A stretch of 64,000 bases of DNA from Mycobacterium shigaense (lineage in GTDB: Bacteria; Actinomycetota; Actinomycetes; Mycobacteriales; Mycobacteriaceae), in assembly GCF_002356315.1 (NCBI RefSeq), contig NZ_AP018164.1:3348001-3412000 (forward strand). The letters run 5' to 3'. Below the pieces are notes generated by a model. It was not told the origin of the DNA. It saw nothing but the letters and a program-made list of their open reading frames with translations, and searched no databases. Of this stretch, positions 54,664 to 63,394 are shown in pieces; the stretch's first letter is position 1; each line of letters opens with the position of its first letter. The position numbers and the translations under genes were made by a program.

Positions 54664-56179
54664 CGAACACGCCGATGTCGTGATCGCGGGCGCCGGACCC
54701 AACGGGCTGCTGCTGGCTTGCGAGCTCGCGCTGGGCGGCGTCCGGCCCGTCGTGCTCGACACGTTACCCGGACCCAGCCTGGAGCCGAAGGCCAACGGGC
54801 TTGTCGGGCAGGTAGTCCGACTGTTGGACATGCGCAACCTGTATCGGACCTGTACCGGCGACGAAGATCCGCCCCGGCCGGCCTCCGAGGGACGATTCGC
54901 AGCCATGATGCTGAACTTTCTTGGCGTGCCGGACAACCCGATGTACGTGCTGCCCATCCCGCAACCGCGGCTGGTGCGCCTGCTGGAAAAACGGGCGCGC
55001 GACCTAGGGGTGGATCCACGCTGGGGCCACCGGCTCGCCGGCATCGAAGCCGAGCCGGAATCCGTTGCGGCGACGGTGTCGTCGCCGCAACGCGAATACA
55101 CGATCGCGGCCTGCTACGTCGTCGGCGCCGACGGCGGCCACAGCCTGGTCCGCAAGACGATGGGCATCGACTTCCCGGGCAGCACGGCACTCACCGTCAG
55201 TCGGATCGGCCACGTGCACATCCCCGACCAGATGCGTCGCGCCGACGGCGGCGTCAACATTCCGGGTTTCGGCAGGCTGCCCTTCGGCCACACGCGGCTC
55301 GACCGCGGCGGGATCATCTACGCTGAATTCGAGCCTGGCCGTTCGTTGCTCGGCACCATCGAATTCAGCCCACCGGTCCCCGAAATCCCGATGACCCTGA
55401 CCGAGCTGCGCGACAGCACCCGCCGCGTCCTCGGCGTGGACTTTGCGTTCGAAGAGCCTCAAGGCGAAGGGCCGCATGCCCTTCGCCGGATCAACGGGCA
55501 GAACACCCGGATCGCCGAGCGCTACCGCGACGGGCGGGTCCTGCTGCTCGGCGACGCCGCGCACGTGCACAGCCCGATGGGCGGCCCCGGCCTGAATCTG
55601 GGCCTGCAGGACACCATGAACCTCGGCTGGAAACTGGCAGCGGAGGTCAACGGCACCGCGCCTGACGGGTTGCTCGACACCTATCAGTCAGAGCGGTACG
55701 TCGTGGGCGAGCGCGTCATGATGCACTCGCGGGCGCAGACGGCGCTGATGGCGCCCGGGCCCGAAGTGACTTCGCTCCGAACACTTTTGGGTGAGCTCTT
55801 CACGATTCCCGCCGTGCAGCTGCACATGGCCGCTTTGCTGGCCGGCTCCGACGTTCGCTACGACGTCGGCGACGATCACCCGCTGTCGGGTCGGCTCGTC
55901 CCGGACCTGACACTCGACGACGGTCGTCGGGTCACCGAATTGCTGCACGAGGCGCGCCCGGTGCTACTCGATCTGGAAGGCGACGTTGCGGTAGCGGCGC
56001 GCGGCTGGGCTGATCGCGTCGACACCGTTGTGGCGCGCATCACTGACGGGCCCGCCGCGGTGATGCTGATCCGTCCCGACGGCTATGTCGCCTGGGCGGC
56101 AGACACATTCGACGAGTCGGCCGAAATGGCGCTGCCTGCCGCGCTGCGGCGCTGGTTCGGGCCGCCGCGGGCCGACTAA
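54656..56179 (+). CDS. FAD-dependent monooxygenase (PheA/TfdB, polyketide hydroxylase type)
   Basis: A 507-residue class A flavin monooxygenase: Rossmann motif VVIAGAGPNGLLLACELALG (about 9-28), DG motif GADGGHSLVRKTMG (about 160), GD motif LLGDAAHVHSPMGGPGLNLG (about 300), and a C-terminal thioredoxin-like domain. Such enzymes hydroxylate aromatic rings of polyketides and antibiotics (tetracycline or rifampicin modifiers are relatives), so drug or xenobiotic modification is possible, but substrate is unknown. GTG 54656 overlaps the TetR stop. Confidence 0.92.
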   Translation: MADEHADVVIAGAGPNGLLLACELALGGVRPVVLDTLPGPSLEPKANGLVGQVVRLLDMRNLYRTCTGDEDPPRPASEGRFAAMMLNFLGVPDNPMYVLPIPQPRLVRLLEKRARDLGVDPRWGHRLAGIEAEPESVAATVSSPQREYTIAACYVVGADGGHSLVRKTMGIDFPGSTALTVSRIGHVHIPDQMRRADGGVNIPGFGRLPFGHTRLDRGGIIYAEFEPGRSLLGTIEFSPPVPEIPMTLTELRDSTRRVLGVDFAFEEPQGEGPHALRRINGQNTRIAERYRDGRVLLLGDAAHVHSPMGGPGLNLGLQDTMNLGWKLAAEVNGTAPDGLLDTYQSERYVVGERVMMHSRAQTALMAPGPEVTSLRTLLGELFTIPAVQLHMAALLAGSDVRYDVGDDHPLSGRLVPDLTLDDGRRVTELLHEARPVLLDLEGDVAVAARGWADRVDTVVARITDGPAAVMLIRPDGYVAWAADTFDESAEMALPAALRRWFGPPRAD

Positions 56180-56215
56180 CTGCGCGGGTCCATGGGGTCA
56201 GCCTCTGCCGCGCGA

Positions 56216-56238
56216 TTGTCGCTCAGAGCCGGGCAAAT
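56216..56238 (+). repeat. 23-bp dispersed repeat, copy 2
   Basis: TTGTCGCTCAGAGCCGGGCA plus AAT, 22 of 23 bases identical to 48238-48260. It lies 37 bases after the monooxygenase stop, in the 170-base gap before pimC, which otherwise shows no gene. Confidence 0.6.
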
Positions 56239-56349
56239 TGCCTGGTCCTCGCGCAACCGCCCACCGCCAAGCGGGAATTCATGGACTGTTAAGGCACGCG
56301 TTGATCCCGCATCGTTGACTGCACACGAGCGCCGCGTGTCCTGTCGAAT

Positions 56350-57459
56350 ATGCGCGTAGTACAGGTCGCCAACTTCTATGGCCCCCGCTCCGGTGGCCTG
56401 CGCACCGCGGTGGATCGACTGGGGGCGGAATACTGCGCCAGCGGCCACGAAGTGTTCCTGATCGTTCCCGGCCCCCGCCCCGAGCGCACCCTGCTGCCCA
56501 CGGGTGTGGTGCGAATCACCATGCCCGCGTGGTTGATTCCCTTCACCGGTGGTTATCGCGCGGTGATGCCCGGTCCCGTCAAGGCGCTGCTGGAAGTGCT
56601 GCAACCCGACGCGCTGGAAGTTTCGGACCGGCTCACGCTGAGGTCGTTGGGCAAGTGGGGCGGCGAACACGGCGCCACCACCGTGATGATCTCGCACGAG
56701 CGCCTGGATCGTCTTGCCGGACAGATACTTCCCGGGCGTACCGCACGAAGCCTCGCAGATTTCGCCAACAGCCGCACCGCCGCCGAGTACGACGCCGTCG
56801 TGTGCACCACCGGGTTCGCCCGCGAAGAATTCGACCGCATCGGTGCGACGAACGTCGTGACGGTGCCGCTGGGCGTGGACCTCAAGACCTTCCACCCGAG
56901 CCGGCACTCGTATCTGGTGCGCCGCCGATGGGCCACGCCGCAACAGCTGCTGCTGGTGCACTGCGGCCGGTTGTCGGTGGAAAAACGCGTCGACCGCAGC
57001 GTCGACGCGTTGGCCGCGTTGTGCGACTTCGGCGTCGATGCCCGGTTGGTCGTGGTGGGCGAGGGCCCGATGCGGACCAAGCTGCAGCGGCAGGCCGCCG
57101 GGCTGCCGATCGACTTCACCGGCTTCGTCTCCGATCGGCAGACGGTCGCCGGGCTGCTCGCCTCGGCCGACGTCACGCTGGCGCCGGGGCCACACGAGAC
57201 CTTCGGGCTGGCCGCGCTGGAATCGCTGGCCTGCGGCACACCGGCCGTTGTCTCGCGCACCTCGGCGCTCACCGAGATCATCACCCCCGATAGCGGGGCC
57301 TCGGCCGACAACCACCCCGAGGCCATCGCCCGGGCCGTCGGCACCGTGATCAGCCGGCCCGAATTTCACCGCCGGATCTGCGCGCGGCGCCGCGCCGAGG
57401 CGTTCACCTGGCAGCGCGCGGCCGCGGGCATGCTGGCGACGCTGGTACCGACGGCCTAG
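56350..57459 (+). CDS. pimC: PimC-like GDP-mannose-dependent mannosyltransferase
   Basis: A 369-residue GT4 (GT-B) glycosyltransferase nearly identical in its N-terminal region to the mycobacterial PimC, which adds the third mannose to phosphatidylinositol dimannoside. Motifs: MRVVQVANFYGPRSGGLRTA, DALEVSDRLTLRSLG, SHERLDR, LLLVHCGRLSVEKRVDRSVD (nucleotide-binding strand), GEGPMRTKLQ and GPHETFGLAALESLACGTP (EX7E). It has no signal peptide and is likely a peripheral membrane enzyme. M. tuberculosis H37Rv lacks this gene (it lies in the RvD2 region of other strains). Its stop overlaps the convergent secreted gene by four bases. Confidence 0.93.
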   Translation: MRVVQVANFYGPRSGGLRTAVDRLGAEYCASGHEVFLIVPGPRPERTLLPTGVVRITMPAWLIPFTGGYRAVMPGPVKALLEVLQPDALEVSDRLTLRSLGKWGGEHGATTVMISHERLDRLAGQILPGRTARSLADFANSRTAAEYDAVVCTTGFAREEFDRIGATNVVTVPLGVDLKTFHPSRHSYLVRRRWATPQQLLLVHCGRLSVEKRVDRSVDALAALCDFGVDARLVVVGEGPMRTKLQRQAAGLPIDFTGFVSDRQTVAGLLASADVTLAPGPHETFGLAALESLACGTPAVVSRTSALTEIITPDSGASADNHPEAIARAVGTVISRPEFHRRICARRRAEAFTWQRAAAGMLATLVPTA

Positions 57460-57932
57460 AAGTCGGAGACGGGCCACGCGCCGGGCGGATAGGGCGGGAC
57501 CTGCCCGGCGAGGACGCCGTCGGTCAGCGTGCACAGCGTGTCGGAGATCGTCTGGGCGTTCGCCAGCACGGTGGGCGCGGAGCCCAGCGCCACGCGCGCG
57601 ACGACGGCCTGCCAGGAATAGCCGGCACCCCCATGCTCGTACCAAATGAACCAGTCGGCGCCCCGGTGGCCGGCCCGGATCAGGCGCCGGAACGGCGCGT
57701 TGGGATCGCTGACCGAATCCGTCGAGTTGAAGGGCTGGCCGACATCGGCAATGGGCGGCAGCAGCTTGAGGAGTTCCGGCGGTAGCTGAGACTTACTGTG
57801 CACTTCTTGCACAGAGGTGGTCAGCGCGCATCTGGTATTGGGCGCCGCCGAGGCCGGAATCGCGGGCAGCACAGCCAAAGCAACGCCCGACGCCAGCCAG
57901 GCCGCGATGAGCCTCCGGATTTGCTGTGACAT
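57456..57932 (-). CDS. Secreted protein of unknown function
   Basis: A 158-residue exported protein with a signal peptide (AAWLASGVALAVLPAIPASA, cleavage near residue 29) and a mature domain with two cysteines (NTRCALTTS and DTLCTLTDG), LKLLPPIADVGQPFNSTDSV, and aromatic-rich GADWFIWYEHGGAGYSWQAV. The C-terminus ends YPPGAWPVSDF. ATG 57932 is chosen because it begins a good signal peptide; the frame is open much further upstream without it. The gene is between pimC and sseB. Family not recognised. Confidence 0.8.
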   Translation of the reverse strand: MSQQIRRLIAAWLASGVALAVLPAIPASAAPNTRCALTTSVQEVHSKSQLPPELLKLLPPIADVGQPFNSTDSVSDPNAPFRRLIRAGHRGADWFIWYEHGGAGYSWQAVVARVALGSAPTVLANAQTISDTLCTLTDGVLAGQVPPYPPGAWPVSDF

Positions 57933-57998
57933 ACCCGGACAGTACGCCGCCGTTTGCTGAGAGGAAACACTCTTGCGGCCGGGACTAGGCTGACCCGC

Positions 57999-58853
57999 AT
58001 GGAAGCGCGCGACCGAGTGCTGATCACCGTCACGGAGCTGGCGGCCGTCCTCGATGCCGGCGAGCCGCTGAGCATCCTCGATGTGCGCTGGCGGGTCGAC
58101 GAACCCGACGGAAGCCCGGCCTATCTGCAGGGCCACCTTCCGGGCGCGGTGTACGTGTCCCTCGACGACGAGCTCAGCGATCACACCATCGCCGGCCGCG
58201 GCCGCCACCCCCTGCCCTCGGGGCGCAGCCTGGAAGCCGCCGCGCGGCGGTGGGGGATTCGGCAGGAATCGTTGGTGGTGGTCTACGACGACTGGAATCG
58301 GGCCGGTTCGGCGCGCGCGTGGTGGGTGTTGACGGCCGCCGGGCTGACGAATGTGCGGATCCTGGACGGCGGCCTGGCCGCGTGGCGCTCGGCCGGACAC
58401 CGCATCGAAACGGGTCCGGTCGAGCAGCAGGCCGGAAACGTGGTTGTGCCACAAGATGATTTGTATGCCGGTGCCCGTCCGACCCTGACGGCGCAACAAG
58501 CCGGCGCGGGCGGCGTGACATTGCTCGATGCCCGGGCACCCGAACGCTTCCGCGGCGACGTCGAACCGCTGGACCCTATCGCCGGCCATATCCCCGGCGC
58601 GAAGAACCTGCCGAGCACCACCGTGCTGGCCGGCGACGGCACCTTCCTGGGCGACTACACGCTAGCCCAACTGTTGTCCGATCACGGCATCGATCCCGAC
58701 GGCCCCATCGGCGCCTACTGCGGCTCGGGAGTGACCGCCGGCGTCGTCATCGCCGCGCTTGCCGCCATGGATCGGGACGCCGCGCTGTTCCCGGGCTCGT
58801 GGTCGGAGTGGAGTTCGGACGCGAGCCGCGACGTCGCCCGCGGTCCCGAATAG
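57999..58853 (+). CDS. sseB: Thiosulfate/mercaptopyruvate sulfurtransferase (two rhodanese domains)
   Basis: SseB transfers sulfur from thiosulfate or 3-mercaptopyruvate to a thiol or cyanide acceptor. 284 residues with two rhodanese domains: an inactive N-domain (ILDVRWRVDEPDG; YDDWNRAGSARAWW) and an active C-domain with LLDARAPERFRG and the catalytic cysteine in IGAYCGSGVTAGVV (about residue 246). Same length and order as M. tuberculosis SseB (Rv2291). ATG 57999 is chosen over a more upstream start that lacks conservation. Confidence 0.92.
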   Translation: MEARDRVLITVTELAAVLDAGEPLSILDVRWRVDEPDGSPAYLQGHLPGAVYVSLDDELSDHTIAGRGRHPLPSGRSLEAAARRWGIRQESLVVVYDDWNRAGSARAWWVLTAAGLTNVRILDGGLAAWRSAGHRIETGPVEQQAGNVVVPQDDLYAGARPTLTAQQAGAGGVTLLDARAPERFRGDVEPLDPIAGHIPGAKNLPSTTVLAGDGTFLGDYTLAQLLSDHGIDPDGPIGAYCGSGVTAGVVIAALAAMDRDAALFPGSWSEWSSDASRDVARGPE

Positions 58854-58861
58854 CGCCACCG

Positions 58862-59716
58862 TCAGGCCCGGCTCCGCAAGAACGCCGCCGTCACCCGCGC
58901 GGCGTTGCGGGCCGCGATCCGGTTGTAGACGAAGAACTGAAACGGAAAGCCTGGCAGGCGAAGGGGATCGCCGACCCCGTCGGAGATGCCGCGGACAGCC
59001 AGGAACGGGACGCCACGCGCATCGGCGACGGCCTGCGCCGCGGCGGTCTCGTTGTCGGTGGCATCGAAGGCCGGATCACCAGCCAGCGCGATGCTCATGT
59101 TGCCGACAAGCCCGTGTCTCAGCCACGGCCACGCGGCCTCAAAGAAATTGCCCGTGTATCGACGCGAGCGGTTGGGGGCCGTGCGCGGCTGACAGCCAAA
59201 CACGCTGCCGCCGTTCGGGATACCGGGGAAAGCCCGGCCGTTGTGATTGTCGTAACTGCAACCGTCGCCACCGGTCACGACCCGCGGCTGGTGCCGCAAC
59301 CTGACCATCCGGCCGCCCGCGCTTGCCAGCGCTACGGAAACCGCCTCGGCCGCCGACAACAGACCGGGATCCACCGGACGAAATGTCTTGCCGCTGTCCG
59401 GGGTCCACCGCGCGGGTATCGCGACGTCGGCGATGCGGACGTGACCGCCGCCACCGGCCACACCCGAAAACACCACCGCATCGACGGCGGCGAATCGGGC
59501 GAGTGCGGCCTGCGTGGTGTCGGTCGCATTCACCATGCCGATACCGGTCATCGCCACGATGACCTTCTTTGCTCCGATCGCGCCGAGGTAGTAGTGCCGA
59601 CGACCCACGGTCACCACGGGGCTGGGGTCGAGGATGGTGTGGGACAGCACCGCGTCGGCCTCCGCCGGGAAGGCGGCCAGGACGAGCGTGCGCTCTTCGA
59701 GGCTCAGGGCGGGCAC
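58862..59716 (-). CDS. Nucleoside phosphorylase/MTA-SAH nucleosidase-like protein
   Basis: A 284-residue member of the PNP/UDP-phosphorylase superfamily, which splits nucleosides or S-adenosylhomocysteine. Family motifs: [15 protein letters not shown] (strand 1), [20 protein letters not shown] (phosphate/substrate loop), and the C-terminal SNxD-like region [19 protein letters not shown] with the catalytic Asp. The middle contains an insertion ([23 protein letters not shown]) not found in typical MTA/SAH nucleosidases. Substrate uncertain. It converges with sseB (8 bases apart) and diverges from the hydrolase. Confidence 0.87.
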   Translation of the reverse strand: MPALSLEERTLVLAAFPAEADAVLSHTILDPSPVVTVGRRHYYLGAIGAKKVIVAMTGIGMVNATDTTQAALARFAAVDAVVFSGVAGGGGHVRIADVAIPARWTPDSGKTFRPVDPGLLSAAEAVSVALASAGGRMVRLRHQPRVVTGGDGCSYDNHNGRAFPGIPNGGSVFGCQPRTAPNRSRRYTGNFFEAAWPWLRHGLVGNMSIALAGDPAFDATDNETAAAQAVADARGVPFLAVRGISDGVGDPLRLPGFPFQFFVYNRIAARNAARVTAAFLRSRA

Positions 59717-59773
59717 ATCCTCGGGTTCGTGGATTTCGGGCTCACTGAGTGTGACCTGAAGTTAGTGTCGCTC

Positions 59774-60571
59774 ATGCTCGAAGTAATCGACACAGCGCCG
59801 GCGCACGAGTCCGGTAAAGCACCACTGCTGTTCGTGCACGGCGCCTGGCACGGGGCGTGGTGCTGGGACGAGCATTTCCTCGACTACTTCGCCGCAAAGG
59901 GTTACCGGTCGGTGGCGCTGAGCCTACGCGGCCACGGAAACAGCCCGGCGCCAAACTCCAAGCGGTTCTGCTCGATAGCGGACTTCGTCGCCGACGTCTC
60001 GGCCGTCGCGCAGGGACTGCCGGAGCCACCGGTCGTCATCGGCCATTCCATGGGCGGCTTCGTGGTGCAGAAGTATCTGGAAACGCACGCGGCCCCCGCC
60101 GCCGTGCTGCTGGCTCCCGCGCCGGCGGGCGGCATCGCCGGATTCCTGCTGCGCAGGCTCAAACGGCACCCGTGGTACACCGGCACCGAACTGGCCCGGG
60201 GCAGATCGTTGCGCGGTGTGGGCGGCACACTAGACCTGGCCCGCGAGACCTTCTTCTCGGAGTCGGCGACCGAGGAGGATGTGCGGCGCTACACCGCCCT
60301 GCTGGGCGAGGAATACGCGGTGAAGATCGTGATCGACATGCTGTGGCCGAACCTGCCCAAGCCCGACCGTGTCACCACCCCGTTGCTGGTATTGGGGGCC
60401 GACAAGGATGTCTGCTTCACCAAGCGGGAAGTCCGTTCGACCGCGGCGGCATTCGGGGCCGAGGCCGAATTCTTTCCCGCCATGAGCCACGACATGATGC
60501 TGGATCCGGGGTGGCGACCGGTAGCCGACCGCATTGACTCCTGGCTCGAAAACCGCTCGGCCGCAGGGTGA
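59774..60571 (+). CDS. Alpha/beta hydrolase
   Basis: A 265-residue alpha/beta hydrolase: oxyanion-hole motif LLFVHGAWHGAWCW (about 18-31), nucleophile elbow IGHSMGGFV (about 90), catalytic Asp in LVLGADKDVCFTK and His in FPAMSHDMMLDP. No signal peptide. It resembles hydrolases acting on lipid or terpenoid esters in mycobacteria. ATG 59774 is chosen; the frame is open far upstream but only as an antisense shadow of the nucleosidase. The stop is two bases from the convergent P450. Confidence 0.9.
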   Translation: MLEVIDTAPAHESGKAPLLFVHGAWHGAWCWDEHFLDYFAAKGYRSVALSLRGHGNSPAPNSKRFCSIADFVADVSAVAQGLPEPPVVIGHSMGGFVVQKYLETHAAPAAVLLAPAPAGGIAGFLLRRLKRHPWYTGTELARGRSLRGVGGTLDLARETFFSESATEEDVRRYTALLGEEYAVKIVIDMLWPNLPKPDRVTTPLLVLGADKDVCFTKREVRSTAAAFGAEAEFFPAMSHDMMLDPGWRPVADRIDSWLENRSAAG

Positions 60572-60572
60572 G

Positions 60573-61847
60573 TCAGCTTCGGCTGATGCTGCACGGCAGA
60601 CGTTTGATGCCGTGGAAGAACGATGAGCGCAGCCGGTCGGGCGGTCCGACGACCCGCAGCCCGGGCACACCGACATAGAGCTCCTCGAGCATCACACGCA
60701 GCTCGAGCCGGGCCAGCTGGGCGCCCAGGCAGAAGTGCACTCCCCCGCCGCCGAACGCGGCGTGGCCGGCATCGGAGCGAGTGACGTCGAACTCGTCGGC
60801 CCGCTCGAACACGTCCTCGTCGCGGTTGGCCGACAGGTAGTGCAGCAATACCCAGTCGCCGGAGGGGATTTCGCGTCCGCGGATCTCGACGTCCCGGGTC
60901 ACGGTGCGCCGGAAATGCAGCACCGGAGTCGCCCACCGCAGCAGCTCCTCCACCGCGGGTTTGATCTCATTCGGGTCGCGGACGAGCAGCGCCTGCTGCT
61001 CGGGGTGCTCGGAGAGCGCCAAGATCCCATGGCTGAGCGTGTTTCGCGTGGTCTCGTTGCCCGCGATCGCCAGGAGCAGGAAGAACTCGTTGAGCTGGTC
61101 GCGGTTGAGCTTTTCGCCGTCGACCTCGGCAGCCAACAACGCGGATAGGATGTCGTCGGTGAGCCCGTGCTTGCGCCGATGCGCAACCAATTCGTGGCAG
61201 TAGGCGAACATCTCGGCGGCTGCCTGTCCCAACGCCTCGGGCGACGGGGCGTAGTCGGGGTCTTCGATGCCGAGGCTGCCGATCGCGTTACTCCAGCGGA
61301 AGACGTCCATTCGGTCCTCGCGCGGCACGCCGAGGACATCGGCGATCACCTGCAGCGACATCTCGGCGGAAATGTCTGGGACGGCGTCGAATTCGCCCTT
61401 TTCCAAGATATCGGCGACGATGTCGCGGGCGACCTGGCGCATCCGCGACTCCAGCCGCAGGACGTTGCGCACGGTGAAACCCTGGTTGATCAGCTTGCGG
61501 TAGCGGACGTGTCGCGGTGGGTCGATGCCCGGCAGCATCGCCGAGTCGGGCCCGGCCTCGACCTCCACCAGGGTGTTGCCCTTGCTGCTGGTGAAGGTGT
61601 CGGTGTCGCGACTGACCAGCCGCACGTCGGCGTGTTTGGTCAGCAGCCACGCCCGGGGCACGCCGGGCAACTGCACCGGGTGCACCGGGTGCACCGGAGA
61701 GTCAGCTCGCAACCGGGCCAATGCGTCGAACGGCGCGCCGTGGACGAAGGTGTCGGGGTCGAGCACGGCCGCGGCGTCACGATCGGCCGAGCTTTGCTGG
61801 TTCTCGACGACCAGCGACCCGACCACATTAGGCTTCGGGCCGCTCAT
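60573..61847 (-). CDS. Cytochrome P450
   Basis: A 424-residue soluble P450 monooxygenase: I-helix LLAIAGNETTRNTLSHG (about 250), K-helix EELLRW (ExxR), and heme loop FGGGGVHFCLGAQLARLE with the axial Cys near residue 373. The N-terminus has an HPV tandem repeat (VHPVHPVQLPG). It resembles mycobacterial CYPs that act on terpenoid or fatty-acid substrates, but I do not assign a subfamily. Its ATG overlaps the stop of the upstream TetR gene (ATGA), so it is regulated in one operon with it. Confidence 0.94.
   Translation of the reverse strand: MSGPKPNVVGSLVVENQQSSADRDAAAVLDPDTFVHGAPFDALARLRADSPVHPVHPVQLPGVPRAWLLTKHADVRLVSRDTDTFTSSKGNTLVEVEAGPDSAMLPGIDPPRHVRYRKLINQGFTVRNVLRLESRMRQVARDIVADILEKGEFDAVPDISAEMSLQVIADVLGVPREDRMDVFRWSNAIGSLGIEDPDYAPSPEALGQAAAEMFAYCHELVAHRRKHGLTDDILSALLAAEVDGEKLNRDQLNEFFLLLAIAGNETTRNTLSHGILALSEHPEQQALLVRDPNEIKPAVEELLRWATPVLHFRRTVTRDVEIRGREIPSGDWVLLHYLSANRDEDVFERADEFDVTRSDAGHAAFGGGGVHFCLGAQLARLELRVMLEELYVGVPGLRVVGPPDRLRSSFFHGIKRLPCSISRS
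61672..61698 (+). repeat. Three 9-bp tandem units inside the P450
   Basis: TGCACCGGG is repeated three times (last unit one base different), encoding repeats of HPV on the minus strand. A slippage-prone tract that keeps the frame when it changes by one unit. Confidence 0.8.
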
Positions 61848-62425
61848 CGCTGCTCCGCGGAAGCCATGATGCCGGCGACGATCACGTCAAGTCCGGCGCG
61901 AAACTGCGCGCCAGCCTGACGCTTGCCCCGCGGCGCCGCGGCGGCCGCGCGTGATTCCTCCAAGGTCACCGAGCCCAGCAGGTAGGTGTACAGCACGGTA
62001 TGGGCCGCCAGCGCATCGGCTTTGGCGAGTCCGGCCTCGCGCAGCAACGAGCGGCTGAGTCGGTCCAGCCGGCGGGCGGGCTCGCTGCCGCCGCTGGTCT
62101 GCAGGATGGCCGCGACCCCGGGTATATCGAGGATCGTTTCCCTTGCGGCGCAGTACAGCTCGATCAGCCGGGCGGCCCACGGGCCGGACGCGGGCACCGG
62201 GACTTCCGCCAGCACGGATTCGGCGAGCAGCTCGAACGCGGCCCGCTTTCCCGGGACGTGGTAGTAGACCGAGGGCGCGGCGGCGCCGAGTTCGGCGGCG
62301 AGCTCACGCATGGTGACGCAATCCACGCCGACGCGCCGCGCCACGGCGCGCAGGGCGGTCAACACCTCGGAACGGTCGAGTTCGCCGTAGGCGCGCCGGG
62401 GCGCGGCCTTGCTCGCGACGACCAT
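61844..62425 (-). CDS. TetR-family regulator of the P450
   Basis: A 193-residue TetR regulator with helix-turn-helix at about 20-60 (LTALRAVARRVGVDCVTMRE, LAAELGAAAPSVYYHVPGKR), TetR_C_33-like C-terminal domain. ATG 62425. P450 start overlaps its stop. Two direct operator-like repeats lie just upstream (62435-62473), in the gap shared with the F420-type oxidoreductase, so this protein probably controls both directions. Confidence 0.88.
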   Translation of the reverse strand: MVVASKAAPRRAYGELDRSEVLTALRAVARRVGVDCVTMRELAAELGAAAPSVYYHVPGKRAAFELLAESVLAEVPVPASGPWAARLIELYCAARETILDIPGVAAILQTSGGSEPARRLDRLSRSLLREAGLAKADALAAHTVLYTYLLGSVTLEESRAAAAAPRGKRQAGAQFRAGLDVIVAGIMASAEQR

Positions 62426-62434
62426 GTCAGACGG

Positions 62435-62473
62435 ATTCGATCGGCGTTCGAAAATATTCGATCATCGTTAGAA
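62435..62473. promoter_or_regulatory. Tandem operator-like repeats in the divergent TetR/LLM gap
   Basis: ATTCGATCGGCGTTCGAA (62435-62452) and ATTCGATCATCGTTAGAA (62456-62473) match at 15 of 18 positions and start exactly 21 bases apart, two helical turns. They begin 10 bases upstream of the TetR start and are 55 bases before the oxidoreductase. Likely TetR binding sites. Confidence 0.65.
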
Positions 62474-62527
62474 TCTACCCGCTATCGCCCCGTCGCAGTC
62501 ATCAGGCGGGTGGGTAAGATCCGCGCA

Positions 62528-63394
62528 ATGGCAAAGCTGTCGGTCGCGACGCCCGTGGTCACGATGTTTCCGTGGGCCAGCGGCGAGTGGGAGAAAACCG
62601 CCTCGATCGAGGACCTGGCCCAGATCGCCGAGGCCGCGGATCGGCTGGGCTATTACCACCTCACCTGCAGCGAGCACATCGCGCTTCCCGCCGTCGAGCA
62701 GCAACGGCGGGGCGCACGCTACTGGGATCCGCTGGCGACATTCGGCTATCTGGCCGCACGCACCCGGCGAATCCGGTTGGCCACCAACGTGCTGGTGCTC
62801 GCCTACCATCACCCGCTCGAGATCGCCAAGCGATACGGCACCTTGGACACGGTGAGCAACGGCAGGCTCATTCTCGGCGTCGGCGTCGGCAGCCTCAAGG
62901 AAGAATTCGAGCTCATCGGCGCTCCCTTCGACGACCGGGGCGCGCGCGCCGACGACGCACTGCGAGCCCTGCGCGCGTCGCTGTCGGCTCCCGAACCCGC
63001 CTACCACGGTGAGTTCTATTCGTTCGAAGGCATGGTCGTCGACCCCTGTGCGGTGCAAGATCATGTTCCCATCTGGATCGGCGGGCACACACTGCGATCG
63101 CTGCGCCGGGCCACAACGCTGGCCGACGGCTGGTCGCCGTTCAACGTGAGCCTGGCGCAGGTGCGAGACTGGTTGGGCCGCTTCGAACTTCGGCCCGACT
63201 TCGAGGTGGTCCTGGGGCCTCCGGCGATGCTGGATCCGATCAGCGAGCCGGAGCGCACGCGCGACGTTCTCGGCGAGACGGCCGAGCATGGTGCCACCAT
63301 TATCAGCGCCGTGTTCCGGCACACGTCGCTGCGGCACTACCTCGAGAACCTGCAGGCGCTCGCCGAATTACATCCTCCCTGCGGTGCAGCGTGA
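62528..63394 (+). CDS. Luciferase-like (F420-dependent type) oxidoreductase
   Basis: A 288-residue bacterial-luciferase-fold (LLM) enzyme, likely using coenzyme F420 or FMN. Motifs: FPWASGEWEKTASIEDLAQI, CSEHIALP, RRIRLATNVLVLAYHHPLEI (strand 4), GRLILGVGVGSLKEEFELIG and VPIWIGGHTLRSLRRATTLA. ATG 62528. Divergent from the TetR-P450 operon with putative operators in between, so it is probably co-regulated with it. Its stop overlaps the next gene (GTGA). Confidence 0.9.
   Translation: MAKLSVATPVVTMFPWASGEWEKTASIEDLAQIAEAADRLGYYHLTCSEHIALPAVEQQRRGARYWDPLATFGYLAARTRRIRLATNVLVLAYHHPLEIAKRYGTLDTVSNGRLILGVGVGSLKEEFELIGAPFDDRGARADDALRALRASLSAPEPAYHGEFYSFEGMVVDPCAVQDHVPIWIGGHTLRSLRRATTLADGWSPFNVSLAQVRDWLGRFELRPDFEVVLGPPAMLDPISEPERTRDVLGETAEHGATIISAVFRHTSLRHYLENLQALAELHPPCGAA

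Noticed and set aside
58799-60571. 590-codon plus-strand protein
   Set aside because: The first half is antisense to the nucleosidase and lacks protein-like sequence; the alpha/beta hydrolase starts at 59774.
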